From Candidatus Gastranaerophilales bacterium (GTDB taxonomy: Bacteria > Cyanobacteriota > Vampirovibrionia > Gastranaerophilales > Gastranaerophilaceae), in NCBI GenBank assembly GCA_944323395.1, contig CALUSI010000015.1:1-54944 (forward strand): a DNA stretch of 54,944 nucleotides, given 5' to 3'. The notes under the pieces were generated by a model. It was not told the DNA's origin and did no database searches. It saw nothing but the letters and a program-made list of their open reading frames with translations. Made by a program: the position numbers and the translations under genes. Below are positions 34,922 through 42,516 of the stretch, piece by piece (positions within the stretch are counted from its first letter, which is position 1; every line of letters starts with the position of its first letter).

Positions 34922-34950
34922 TTGACTCTTAACAATGTTGTTGATAAAGT
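34922..34950 (+). promoter_or_regulatory. Promoter of tRNA-Pro
   Basis: TTGACT (34922-34927), 17 nt and TAAAGT (34945-34950). The predicted start near 34957 lies 37 nt before the tRNA. Confidence 0.5.
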
Positions 34951-34993
34951 TTAAATGCAGTCGAAATTGCGATTGTTTTATGAAAACTAAAAA

Positions 34994-35070
34994 CGGGATG
35001 TAGCGCAGCTTGGTAGCGCACTTCGCTTGGGACGAAGGGGTCGCACGTTCGAATCGTGTCATCCCGACCA
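34994..35070 (+). tRNA. tRNA-Pro (anticodon TGG), CCA encoded
   Basis: This 77-nt tRNA has a 7-bp acceptor stem (CGGGATG with CATCCCG at 35060-35066), a D-stem GCGC/GCGC, an anticodon stem CTTCG/CGAAG with loop CTTGGGA giving anticodon TGG, and a T-arm GCACG-TTCGAAT-CGTGT. The CCA end is genomically encoded after A73. Its last bases and terminator are duplicated about 254 bp downstream. Confidence 0.96.
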
Positions 35071-35073
35071 TTT

Positions 35074-35101
35074 AAAAAGGAGACTTAAATGTCTCCTTTT
35101 T
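35074..35101 (+). terminator. Terminator of tRNA-Pro
   Basis: An 11-bp stem (AAAAAGGAGAC at 35074-35084, complement at 35091-35101) with a 6-nt loop, ending in T residues, 3 nt after the tRNA CCA. Confidence 0.85.
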
Positions 35102-35312
35102 GTTTTATTCTCACGTGCTCGCACGTTCCACGTTTCGTAATTTTCTAAGCTTTGCTAAGAAAATTATCTCACCTGACCCATCAAACTACGGCTCATTCTT
35201 CGCCTTGTTTGTTGTGCGAATCGTGGTACCAGTCACGTCGTTCTAAAAGAACGAACGGTCTACTGCATTCGCTTCCGTATGTCTCAACTTTGTTTCGACA
35301 ACGGGCAGCCTA
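35102..35312. other. GC-richer structured insert between duplicated tRNA ends
   Basis: About 210 bp whose base use differs from the AT-rich surroundings. It contains several CACGT/CGCACG words, a 13-bp near-perfect hairpin (35138-35150 with 35154-35166, one mismatch) and a 7-bp hairpin (TCGTTCT at 35238-35244, complement at 35248-35254). No convincing reading frame was found; a 62-codon open frame has no ribosome site or family pattern. It may be the remnant of an element inserted at the tRNA 3' end, or a structured RNA. Confidence 0.5.
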
Positions 35313-35355
35313 TCATCCCGACTATTTAAAAGGAGACTAAAATGTCTCCTTTTTC
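35313..35355 (+). repeat. Second copy of the tRNA-Pro 3' end plus terminator
   Basis: This segment repeats 35059-35101 with few differences: TCATCCCGACTATT for TCATCCCGACCATT, then the same GGAGAC...GTCTCC hairpin (stem 35328-35337 with 35344-35353). It contains only the last part of the acceptor stem, so it is not a second tRNA. The layout resembles an attL/attR pair at a tRNA gene. Confidence 0.7.
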
Positions 35356-35394
35356 ATTGTTTCTGTTGGGTTTTAACCCAACAGAAACAATGAA
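35353..35394. repeat. Long perfect palindrome, 20-bp arms
   Basis: TTCATTGTTTCTGTTGGGTT (35353-35372) is followed by TT and its exact complement (35375-35394). It directly abuts the duplicated terminator. No T-run follows on either side, so it is not a standard terminator. Confidence 0.85.
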
Positions 35395-35476
35395 TATAAA
35401 AATTGATAATAATTATAGATTTTAAAATACATAAAATTGCATCATATTATCAATTTTGTAGAATAAGATAAATATA

Positions 35477-35986
35477 TTAATCTTCAAAATAATCAGCCAA
35501 TTCTCTCCAAGAGAAATATTCCATTTCTTTAGAATTTTTTATGGCGACATAGCCATCAGGCATCCAACTTGATTTATTAGGATCAAGCTTACCTGCAGGT
35601 ATAAAACGATAGAATGGAATAATATTCTTACTAGCGGTTTCTCTGAAATTTGCGAAATCCTTTTTGCTTTGCTCTGCTTTTTGTTTTTGTTCTTCAGAAT
35701 CCAAGTCATAATCAACACCATAATTATCTTTTATGGTTTGTTTTTCTGCATCAAAGAACCAAGTTTTTGGCAAATCATTCAATTTTTGACCTTTAAAGCT
35801 TAGGTTCTGAGTTTTGTTAATATTCATAGAAGCAAAAGCGAGACTTCTAGTTGCATTCGCATATATTTTACTATATGGTGCCGTAATATTATTTTGAGCC
35901 GGAACGGCAGTATTTTCCCCCATAGATTGTTGTACATTTTGGATACCATACTTAATTGGTTGTCCCATCTGAATTGCTTGAATCAT
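35477..35986 (-). CDS. Orphan 169-aa protein with LSFKGQ motif
   Basis: I do not recognise the family. The N-terminal 60 residues look disordered (Gln/Asn/Ala-rich) and lead to NLSFKGQKLNDLPKTWFFDA. The rest is a small charged domain ending ISFWREL-like (YFSWRELADYFED). There is no signal peptide. GAGGTGAG precedes the ATG. The SFKG-type motif recurs in other orphans of this window. It is transcribed leftward, away from the HD-domain protein start, with about 120 bp between. Confidence 0.6.
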   Translation of the reverse strand: MIQAIQMGQPIKYGIQNVQQSMGENTAVPAQNNITAPYSKIYANATRSLAFASMNINKTQNLSFKGQKLNDLPKTWFFDAEKQTIKDNYGVDYDLDSEEQKQKAEQSKKDFANFRETASKNIIPFYRFIPAGKLDPNKSSWMPDGYVAIKNSKEMEYFSWRELADYFED

Positions 35987-36106
35987 TTTCTCACCTCATC
36001 TTATGTTTGTTTGTTTTAAATCAAAAATTATTTTTTTTTGCTATTTTAAGTAAATTATATAAAAATAAACATAAAATGAGAAATACATTTAATTTATCAT
36101 AACCTT

Positions 36107-38566
36107 TTAAACCAATATTATTGGTATATTATTTTCTTTTGCCGTTTGCTTAATCTGATTATCTTTAATTGAAGAATTAATAAAATCCTTTTTAGACATT
36201 ACGACAGCTTCTATTTTCGGTTGGAAAACAACAACTTCGTTAATATAATCACCCTTATTTTGTGCAGCAAGCATATATTGGTGCATATTATCCAATGCTC
36301 TTGCTGTTTCTTCTGCGGAGATTATACGTCCTGACTTTAATTTTATATCTTTTAAACATTCTTTTTTATCAAATTTATCTATTAAATCAAAAAATTCATA
36401 ATATTCTTCATCTGTTAAATTTAATTCTTTCTTTATAAAATTCGGAAGTTCAGTTCTAAAGTTTTTATTTCGTTTTGCTTCTGATTCATTTTTTCCTTGC
36501 ATAAAAATATAAGTTTCAAAAGCATCACGGCCTCTTTGCCCACCGGTACATCCTACTTTCTTTCCTGCAAGAGCGATATCTGAATTTGAAGAATGAAGAA
36601 TAACACTGACCCCTGAATTATAGTTTGTACTTAAACCATAATTAACATTAAGAAGACTGGAACTTAAACATATTTCTTTACTATCATCACAAATTGCTGA
36701 TAATTCGTTTAAAGTACCATGCGAGCTATGGCATAAAAAGTTTAAATCGTTTACTTTTGTACCTTGAGCAAAACCGAATTCAGATAAATCCTTATCAGGA
36801 TTCGAAAAATCAAGATATTTCACCCCTTCAGCATCTTGTGGGAATTTTGATTTATCTACAGGTAAATTATCAGCAAAGATTGGAATACCATTTTTTCTTA
36901 TAAATTCAATATTACTGTTAATTTCATCAACAGTAGATTCATTTGCGGCATAGGTAAAACCTGCTGATTCTGCATCAGCTTTTGCTATAATTTGTGCTAT
37001 TTTGAAATCATTAAAATATCTATATGAAGCAGCTAAATCTTTGGCATCTGTGCCATCTGTAACCCAATGGCTATTTATAATTATATTATATATTCTTTTC
37101 TTCTCATCAGAATTTATCGGAAGTTTTTTTACAAGCTCTTTTGCAAAATAAGCAGAAGGTTTTGCATGTCCTTCATCGACCATTTTCTGCCTTTTTGCTA
37201 TATCATGAAACATTACAGATAAAAATAATATTCTGAATTCTTCTTTTGATAAAGTTTTTGTTTCAGGATTTTTAAGGCATAGTTGTATGTCTTCAAGGGT
37301 ATGTTTATCAATAGAATCACCTCTATGTTGGATTTTTCCGACAACGGAAATAAATTCAGGAAATACACGGATAAATTCATTAAGAACTTCTTCAGCTACT
37401 TTATCTTCTTTATTCAGAACAAATTCATTATTTGCAATAAAGTCATTAACATAAACACGTGTTTTGTTTATTGCGCTTTGAACATTTGCATTAAATGCAG
37501 ATATATCCGAATTATTTGGAACAGGGAATTTAACAATATCATTTTCATTATCTATTTTAAATTGAAAATAATCAAAGACCTGTTTTCTATCATTAGGGTT
37601 TAAGTCTTTAATTACTGAATTAAAGTCTTGAATAAAACTATCACGAGAATATTTTAAAGGTAAACCTTTTTCATATTTAGATAAATCTAAATTGCCTATA
37701 GTATTCTGTAGATTTTCAAAACAGAAAGTATCACTTTCAACAAAATGAGAAAGAGAATCTTGACTACATTCGATAAACTTAACAGGCTGATTTTTCATCC
37801 TGGCTTTCAGTTCAGATTGTAGTGCCGCATTTGAACCACATCTTTTGATATCATTTATCAGGTTGAGTTTTAATAAAGGATCATTTTCATTTAAAGAATT
37901 TATATAATTTTCACAAAAATTATGTTTAAAATAGCGTATAAAATTAACTTGATTTGCTGTTGTCATAAAATCAAACTCATCATATTCACGAATAGATTTT
38001 AGCCCAAAATAAATCGTTTCCCAAATATCTGATGGTGTTTGAGCTCCATTCCAAACCGAATCTTCTTTGTATTTTAATTTCGCCATCTCATGTAAGGATT
38101 TTAACATTTCAGGAGTAAGTTCTTCTATTTCTAAAAATATTGCAATATTAGAAAGTCTTACACTTTGTACCGAAAGTTTTGCTAAATTATCCTGATAATA
38201 TTTAAACTTTCCTTCAACATTTGTATAATCAAGACGAGAAAGTTTTTTTATCAACTCTTTATTCTTTGAAATATCTTGCAAAGAAAAACCTGAGTCTAAA
38301 AACATTTTTGTTAGTTTTATTTCATTTACTTTTTGCCTGGCTTTTTCATCAATATTTGATTGTGTTATAGCTTGTGAAACTTTTTTTATAATTTGGGGTG
38401 TTATTCCTAAATATCCACGTAAACAATCAGCAGTATTGGATGCAATATTGTGGAAATCGTTATTAAAAGACGTTTTTTGTTCGACAGTTTTCCTATAATC
38501 TTTTCCCACATTATCTTTTGGATTTGTAACAATTATGTTTTTAGTTAAATTTTGAATAACTTGCAT
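36107..38566 (-). CDS. Large orphan protein with a central HD phosphohydrolase domain
   Basis: This 819-aa protein contains a full HD signature near residues 430-560: KHTLEDIQLCL, LSVMFHDIAKRQKMVDEGHA, then INSHW and AKADAES. This arrangement resembles HD domains linked to nucleotidyltransferases or nucleotide hydrolases. The N-terminal 400 residues are helical and not recognised; residues 600-819 form another unknown domain (LCHSSHGTLNELSAICDD, GCTGGQRGRDAFETYIF). The N-terminus contains EQKTSFNNDF, a variant of the SF motif. I prefer ATG 38566 (GGTGG 5 nt upstream); the open frame reaches 38764 through low-complexity DNA. Confidence 0.7.
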   Translation of the reverse strand: MQVIQNLTKNIIVTNPKDNVGKDYRKTVEQKTSFNNDFHNIASNTADCLRGYLGITPQIIKKVSQAITQSNIDEKARQKVNEIKLTKMFLDSGFSLQDISKNKELIKKLSRLDYTNVEGKFKYYQDNLAKLSVQSVRLSNIAIFLEIEELTPEMLKSLHEMAKLKYKEDSVWNGAQTPSDIWETIYFGLKSIREYDEFDFMTTANQVNFIRYFKHNFCENYINSLNENDPLLKLNLINDIKRCGSNAALQSELKARMKNQPVKFIECSQDSLSHFVESDTFCFENLQNTIGNLDLSKYEKGLPLKYSRDSFIQDFNSVIKDLNPNDRKQVFDYFQFKIDNENDIVKFPVPNNSDISAFNANVQSAINKTRVYVNDFIANNEFVLNKEDKVAEEVLNEFIRVFPEFISVVGKIQHRGDSIDKHTLEDIQLCLKNPETKTLSKEEFRILFLSVMFHDIAKRQKMVDEGHAKPSAYFAKELVKKLPINSDEKKRIYNIIINSHWVTDGTDAKDLAASYRYFNDFKIAQIIAKADAESAGFTYAANESTVDEINSNIEFIRKNGIPIFADNLPVDKSKFPQDAEGVKYLDFSNPDKDLSEFGFAQGTKVNDLNFLCHSSHGTLNELSAICDDSKEICLSSSLLNVNYGLSTNYNSGVSVILHSSNSDIALAGKKVGCTGGQRGRDAFETYIFMQGKNESEAKRNKNFRTELPNFIKKELNLTDEEYYEFFDLIDKFDKKECLKDIKLKSGRIISAEETARALDNMHQYMLAAQNKGDYINEVVVFQPKIEAVVMSKKDFINSSIKDNQIKQTAKENNIPIILV

Positions 38567-38869
38567 TATTACCACCATAGTTGCTTTTGTGATATATAAA
38601 AAATCTAAACTTCGCAAATTGCCTAAAACAAATGAATTGTTTATAAAAATAAATATATTAGACTGCTGTATATAAATTTTGAAAATTTTTAAAAGAGTTA
38701 TAAAAAAATACATTTTTGATTTAAAAAACAAAGATTTAAAAGAATTATAATTAATTTGCTTCAAATTTTTTTCTAAATCAATAAATTCACTTTGTAAGTT
38801 ATTAAAATTTTCCTTTAATATATCAATTATGTTTTCTATATCAGTTTTATAATATAAAATAAGTGTTAT
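38567..38869. other. AT-rich divergent intergenic region
   Basis: About 300 bp between the HD-domain gene (minus) and an XRE gene (plus), if the HD gene starts at 38566. It contains TATAAT-like and TAAAAT hexamers just before the XRE ATG (38850-38861) but no clear paired -35. Translation of the minus strand here gives only Phe/Ile/Lys-rich low-complexity sequence, so I treat it as noncoding. Confidence 0.5.
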
Positions 38870-39088
38870 ATGAGTTTTGAAAATTTTTATAAAAATTTAG
38901 GGAAAAGAATAAAACAGCTAAGAGAGGAAAGACATCTTACGCAAGAGAAACTTGCAGAATTAGCAGGCATAAGTATAGATTATTTAGGTAAGATAGAGAT
39001 AAGCATAAACAGACTCGGGTTAATTACATTGTTGAAAATAGCAAAAGCCCTTGATATTTCTATGGAAGAATTATTTAAAACATTATAA
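38870..39088 (+). CDS. XRE-family HTH protein
   Basis: This 72-aa single-domain regulator reads LGKRIKQLREERHLTQEKLA, ELAGISIDYLGKIEISINRL, then LLKIAKALDISMEELFKTL. It is a standard lambda-repressor-like fold without a sensor domain. No operator-like palindrome comparable to the one at 18829-18882 is evident at its start. It lies just upstream of the RNA candidate at 39178, in the same direction, but that RNA has its own promoter. Confidence 0.87.
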   Translation: MSFENFYKNLGKRIKQLREERHLTQEKLAELAGISIDYLGKIEISINRLGLITLLKIAKALDISMEELFKTL

Positions 39089-39142
39089 TTCGGATTTTAA
39101 TTGTTTTGATTTTCTCTTAATTTAAAATATGTTGAATGAGAA

Positions 39143-39171
39143 TTGAAATGAACTTTGAAATGAGTTATAAT
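39143..39171 (+). promoter_or_regulatory. Strong promoter of the RNA candidate
   Basis: TTGAAA (39143-39148), exactly 17 nt and a perfect TATAAT (39166-39171). The predicted start near 39178 is 3 nt before the terminal stem of the RNA. This is among the best promoters in the window. Confidence 0.7.
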
Positions 39172-39177
39172 TAATAT

Positions 39178-39277
39178 TGAAACAGTTGAATGAAATGCAG
39201 AAATAATATAGCACCTACTGCGGTTTGGTATTCACCATTCGATGATGAGGAGCTGTTCATCCATTCAACTGTTTTTT
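39178..39277 (+). ncRNA. Unidentified structured RNA of about 100 nt
   Basis: A 12-bp perfect terminal stem (AACAGTTGAATG at 39181-39192, complement at 39262-39273) closes the element and runs into a T-run. Inside, AGCACCT (39210-39216) can pair with AGGAGCT (39248-39254) around one A-A mismatch, and TGGT-ATTC-ACCA (39226-39237) forms an apical hairpin. The overall shape is a rod-like hairpin with a large internal loop. It lacks the GGAAGGAAGCAG core of SRP RNA and the size of 6S RNA or tmRNA. No open frame is supported. It is free-standing, not a leader. Confidence 0.65.
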
Positions 39278-39407
39278 CTGTTTTTATCATTTACAGCACC
39301 TATAATTTCATCTTACGGAATTAAAAATGAATATGTTATAATGAATAAAGAAATTCAAGAAGATTTCAAATCAAAATATGATTTTGCAAAGGTAAATATA
39401 AATCAAA

Positions 39408-39602
39408 ATGAATGATAAAAATGCTTTAGATTTATTAAATATGTATATAACAGCTGCTCAAATTGCCAAATCAAAAAATAAATACGAGTATCATCTTAAT
39501 ATGCAAGAAGCTGTTTTTATTGAACTTTTTAAAAAAGCTTTCCCTAATATGAAAGACAATATAAATACTGCTAATATTGCTAAAAGTATTTTAAACAGTT
39601 AA
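39408..39602 (+). CDS. Possible small orphan protein, 64 aa
   Basis: The 64-codon frame begins MNDKNALDLLNMYITAAQIA and is predicted helical, with no signal peptide. The ribosome site is weak (AAAGG about 17 nt upstream). A 24-codon frame (39341-39415) overlaps the start and might couple translation. A perfect TATAAT lies at 39337-39342, without a good -35. Amino acid use looks natural for this genome, which argues mildly for coding. No family is recognised. Confidence 0.45.
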   Translation: MNDKNALDLLNMYITAAQIAKSKNKYEYHLNMQEAVFIELFKKAFPNMKDNINTANIAKSILNS

Positions 39603-39653
39603 TTTATAAATTATAGTTAAATCTTGCTAAAATTAATAACTCTACACGACCAA

Positions 39654-39682
39654 TTGCCAAAAATGTACAGATATTCTAAAAT
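39654..39682 (+). promoter_or_regulatory. Leaderless promoter of the dppB-like gene
   Basis: TTGCCA (39654-39659), exactly 17 nt and TAAAAT (39677-39682), each 5 of 6 to consensus. Six nt (TAGCGT) separate the hexamer from the ATG at 39689, so transcription should begin at or next to the start codon. No ribosome site is present. Confidence 0.6.
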
Positions 39683-39688
39683 TAGCGT

Positions 39689-40657
39689 ATGAATTTAGCA
39701 GGCTATATAATTAAAAGAATTTTTCAAACGATACCGTTATTATTTTTGGTATCCATAATAAGTTTTTTTCTTATTAGGCTTGCTCCTGTTGACCCTTTAG
39801 CCGAGCTTAGGTTAAATCCTTCTATTACTCAAGAAACTTTAGACTACGAAGTCCAAAGATTAGGGTTAGATAAGCCTGTTATTGTTCAATATGGGTTATG
39901 GCTCAAAAGTTTTGTTAAAGGTGATATGGGCTATTGCACCACTGGTGAAAGAGTTGCCGATAAGTTAATGGAAAGAATTCCTAATACTCTTTTACTAACG
40001 GGTTTTGTAATTTTCTTTACCTGGGCGGTTGGTATCCCTTTGGGAATTGTTGCCGCTTTACATTGGCGAAAGCCTATTGATAGGTTACTTACTATTTTAT
40101 CTAGTATTGGTATGGCAATACCTTCGTTCTTTTTTGCATTATTGTTATTAATTTTTGCTGTAAAAACAGGCTGGTTTCCTACTGGCGGGCTTACAAGTTA
40201 TAATCATTCGGAAATGACAATTTGGGGCAAAATAGTTGATGTTTTGCATCATTTAGTTTTACCTGTTGTTGTTTTATTTACTATTTCTTTATCAGGTTTA
40301 CAAAGGCAGATGAGGGGTAATCTGCTTGATGTTTTGCAATCTGATTATGTTAAATTTGCCCGTGCAAAAGGTTTAAGTGAAACTAAAGTTATATATAAAC
40401 ATGCATTGCGTAATGCCATAAACCCGATGGTTACATTATTGGGTTTTGAGTTTGCTTCTTTATTAAGCGGTGCCGCTTTAACCGAGTATGTTTTTCAATA
40501 CCCCGGGTTAGGTCGTTTAATTCTTGAAGCTGTTATGAAATCTGATATAAATCTTGTTATGGCTTCATTAATGATTGGTACAATAATGCTTGTTTTAGGT
40601 AATTTGATTGCCGATATTCTTTTAAAACTTGTTGACCCCAGAGTGGAGGCTGTTTAA
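39689..40657 (+). CDS. Peptide/nickel-type ABC transporter permease, DppB/OppB family
   Basis: This 322-aa inner-membrane permease starts MNLAGYIIKRIFQTIPLLFL and keeps family marks: RLAPVDPLAELRLNP, RLGLDKPVIVQYGLWLKSFV, the ATPase-contacting loop YVKFARAKGLSETKVIYKHA followed by LRNAINP, and a final DPRVE. About six membrane helices are expected. It overlaps the next permease by one base (TAATG). No ATPase or binding protein is adjacent, so these may be encoded elsewhere. Confidence 0.93.
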   Translation: MNLAGYIIKRIFQTIPLLFLVSIISFFLIRLAPVDPLAELRLNPSITQETLDYEVQRLGLDKPVIVQYGLWLKSFVKGDMGYCTTGERVADKLMERIPNTLLLTGFVIFFTWAVGIPLGIVAALHWRKPIDRLLTILSSIGMAIPSFFFALLLLIFAVKTGWFPTGGLTSYNHSEMTIWGKIVDVLHHLVLPVVVLFTISLSGLQRQMRGNLLDVLQSDYVKFARAKGLSETKVIYKHALRNAINPMVTLLGFEFASLLSGAALTEYVFQYPGLGRLILEAVMKSDINLVMASLMIGTIMLVLGNLIADILLKLVDPRVEAV

Positions 40658-41754
40658 TGGCTAAGCTTCCTGATATAAACGGTTTCAAAAGCGAAAATCT
40701 TTTAAAGAGTATTCTTAAAGATAAATTTGCACGTGTTGCATTCATTATATTATGTATTCTTTATTTGTCCGTATTTTTAGCTTCTTTTATAAGTCCTTAT
40801 TCAAAGGATTATTCAAACAGAAATAAATCATACTGCCCGCCATCTAAAATATACATAATTAATGAAAAAGGTAAACTCTCAAAACCATATACTTATAACT
40901 ATATCAGATATTTTGACAAAGAAAATTTTGACACAAAATATATAGAAGACAGAACAAAAAAGTACCAGGTAAAATATTTTGCAAAAGGTGAGAAATACAA
41001 GCTTTTTGGCTTTATTCCTTTTGACAGGCATTTTTATGATGTCGAAAAAGGCGGAGAACTCTATCTGTTAGGAACGGATATTAACGGAAGAGATAATTTT
41101 TCACGTTTGCTATATGGCGGTCAAATATCGCTTACCATTGGGTTTCTTGCTTTGCTCGTTTCATTCCCGTTAGGAATGCTGTATGGCGGGTTATCAGGCT
41201 ATTTGGGCGGAAAAACAGACTTTATTATGATGAGAATATCAGAAGCAATTATGTCTATACCAAGTTTTTACCTTTTAATTATTTTGGCTTCAATTTTGCC
41301 TGCTAATATGACAAGTGTGCAAAGGTTTACCCTTATCGTACTTATATTAGCTTTAATAGGTTGGGCAGGATTCTCAAGAGTAGTAAGAGGTATGGTGCTT
41401 TCAATAAAGAAAAAAGAATTTGTAATAGCTTCTGAAGCATTAGGAGCTTCAAACTTAAGAACAATAATTCATCATATTTTGCCTCAAACAATAAGCTATG
41501 TAATCATAGCAATGACATTGAGTGTACCGTCTTATATATTATCAGAATCAGGTTTAAGTTTTCTTGGTTTAGGTATTCAACAACCTGATGCAAGTTGGGG
41601 GAATATGCTTAAAGAGGCTCAAGAATTCGTGAATATCATATCAAGACCTTGGTTGTTGACTCCCGGTTTCTTAATTTTTGTTGCGGTTTTATCTTTTAAC
41701 GTGATTGGTGATACAATTAGAGATGTATTGGATCCAAACAGCAGAGAAAGATAA
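40657..41754 (+). CDS. Peptide-type ABC transporter permease, DppC/OppC family
   Basis: This 365-aa partner permease has the EAA-like loop EFVIASEALGASNLRTIIHH and SFLGLGIQQPDASWGNML, and ends GDTIRDVLDPNSRER. Between the first membrane helix (residues 28-48) and the core lies a large outer loop of about 100 residues (with YIINEKGKLSKP and FIPFDRHFYDVEKGGELYLL), as in the long-loop OppC-like permeases. The MgtC-like gene follows 3 nt after the stop. Confidence 0.92.
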   Translation: MAKLPDINGFKSENLLKSILKDKFARVAFIILCILYLSVFLASFISPYSKDYSNRNKSYCPPSKIYIINEKGKLSKPYTYNYIRYFDKENFDTKYIEDRTKKYQVKYFAKGEKYKLFGFIPFDRHFYDVEKGGELYLLGTDINGRDNFSRLLYGGQISLTIGFLALLVSFPLGMLYGGLSGYLGGKTDFIMMRISEAIMSIPSFYLLIILASILPANMTSVQRFTLIVLILALIGWAGFSRVVRGMVLSIKKKEFVIASEALGASNLRTIIHHILPQTISYVIIAMTLSVPSYILSESGLSFLGLGIQQPDASWGNMLKEAQEFVNIISRPWLLTPGFLIFVAVLSFNVIGDTIRDVLDPNSRER

Positions 41755-41757
41755 AGA

Positions 41758-42471
41758 ATGCAAGATATATTACACTACATTCAAATTGAAAACGCAGATA
41801 TTTTATTAAGAATAATTTTTTCAATCATTTTAGGCTCAATAATAGGGCTTGAAAGAGAATTAACCAATAAATCAGCAGGGTTGAGGACTCAAATAATGGT
41901 TTGCTTGGGTTCTTGCCTTTTTACAATACTTTCAATATACGGATTTTCTACCGCAGTAACATTGTATCCTTTAGGTGATCCATCAAGAGTCGCTGCCCAA
42001 ATTATTACCGGTATAGGTTTCATCGGTGCAGGAACTGTATTAAGACAAGGTCTTACTGTTACAGGGTTAACTACCGCCTCTACATTATGGATTGTTGCAG
42101 CAATCGGTATGGCTTGCGGCTGTGGAAAACTAAATATAGCTGTTGTTTCAACCATACTTGCAGTTGCTATACTTGTTTTAATTAGAATATTAGAAATGAA
42201 AATTATGCCTAAAAACCTGAAACATTTACGCAAAATTAAAATCTCTTTTATATGCAAATATGATGAATATAATGAAGTTTATAAAAAATTAGTAGATTTG
42301 TTCCCTGAAATTATTGATTATAATCATAAAACAGTTGACGAAGACGGAGATATGCTGAAAATCAATGCTAAAGTTTTTTCAACCGAGAAAAGTCCTGTTA
42401 TTCATATATATAGGAAGCTTGAAGATATGAAAAATTTACAATCCGTAAGCGTTAAGGAAATTTTTGATTAA
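41758..42471 (+). CDS. MgtC/SapB family membrane protein
   Basis: This 237-aa protein has the MgtC N-terminal membrane domain: ILGSIIGLERELTNKSAGLR, TQIMVCLGSCLF, DPSRVAAQIITGIGFIGAGT, GLTTASTLWIVAAIGMACG. About five helices are expected, followed by a soluble C-terminal domain (residues 155-237) of ACT-like length. MgtC proteins affect magnesium adaptation and ATP synthase activity in pathogens; in commensals the role is unclear. It is probably co-transcribed with the permeases (gap 3 nt). Confidence 0.9.
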   Translation: MQDILHYIQIENADILLRIIFSIILGSIIGLERELTNKSAGLRTQIMVCLGSCLFTILSIYGFSTAVTLYPLGDPSRVAAQIITGIGFIGAGTVLRQGLTVTGLTTASTLWIVAAIGMACGCGKLNIAVVSTILAVAILVLIRILEMKIMPKNLKHLRKIKISFICKYDEYNEVYKKLVDLFPEIIDYNHKTVDEDGDMLKINAKVFSTEKSPVIHIYRKLEDMKNLQSVSVKEIFD

Positions 42472-42485
42472 AAAATCAAAAAAAG

Positions 42486-42494
42486 TGATATAAT
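42486..42494 (+). promoter_or_regulatory. Extended -10 promoter before the acyltransferase
   Basis: TGATATAAT at 42486-42494 is a perfect extended -10 (TGnTATAAT). No good -35 is placed at 17 nt. The predicted start near 42501 precedes AGGG and the ATG at 42517. Confidence 0.45.
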
Positions 42495-42516
42495 CTAAAT
42501 TGTTCAGGGATTAAGT

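Noticed and set aside
34886-35071. 61-codon minus-strand frame reading MVGMTRFERATPSSQAKCAT
   Set aside because: It is the antisense of tRNA-Pro. This 'RFERAT' type of spurious protein arises in many genomes from tRNA genes read backwards.
35152-35340. 62-codon plus-strand frame in the insert after tRNA-Pro
   Set aside because: It has no ribosome site, runs into the terminator repeat, and reads like random translation of structured GC-richer DNA.
38567-38764. 66-residue N-terminal extension of the HD-domain protein
   Set aside because: It is Phe/Ile/Lys-rich low-complexity translation of intergenic DNA without a ribosome site. It would also put a hydrophobic stretch before a protein with soluble domains.
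39184-39271. Antisense frame across the RNA candidate reading MNSSSSSNGEYQTAVGAILF
   Set aside because: No ribosome site or promoter is seen on that strand and the DNA is explained by the stem-loop RNA.
39178-39277. Signal recognition particle RNA, 6S RNA or a riboswitch
   Set aside because: The GGAAGGAAGCAG core of SRP RNA is absent, the size is wrong for 6S, and no gene follows closely enough for a riboswitch. The element ends in its own terminator.
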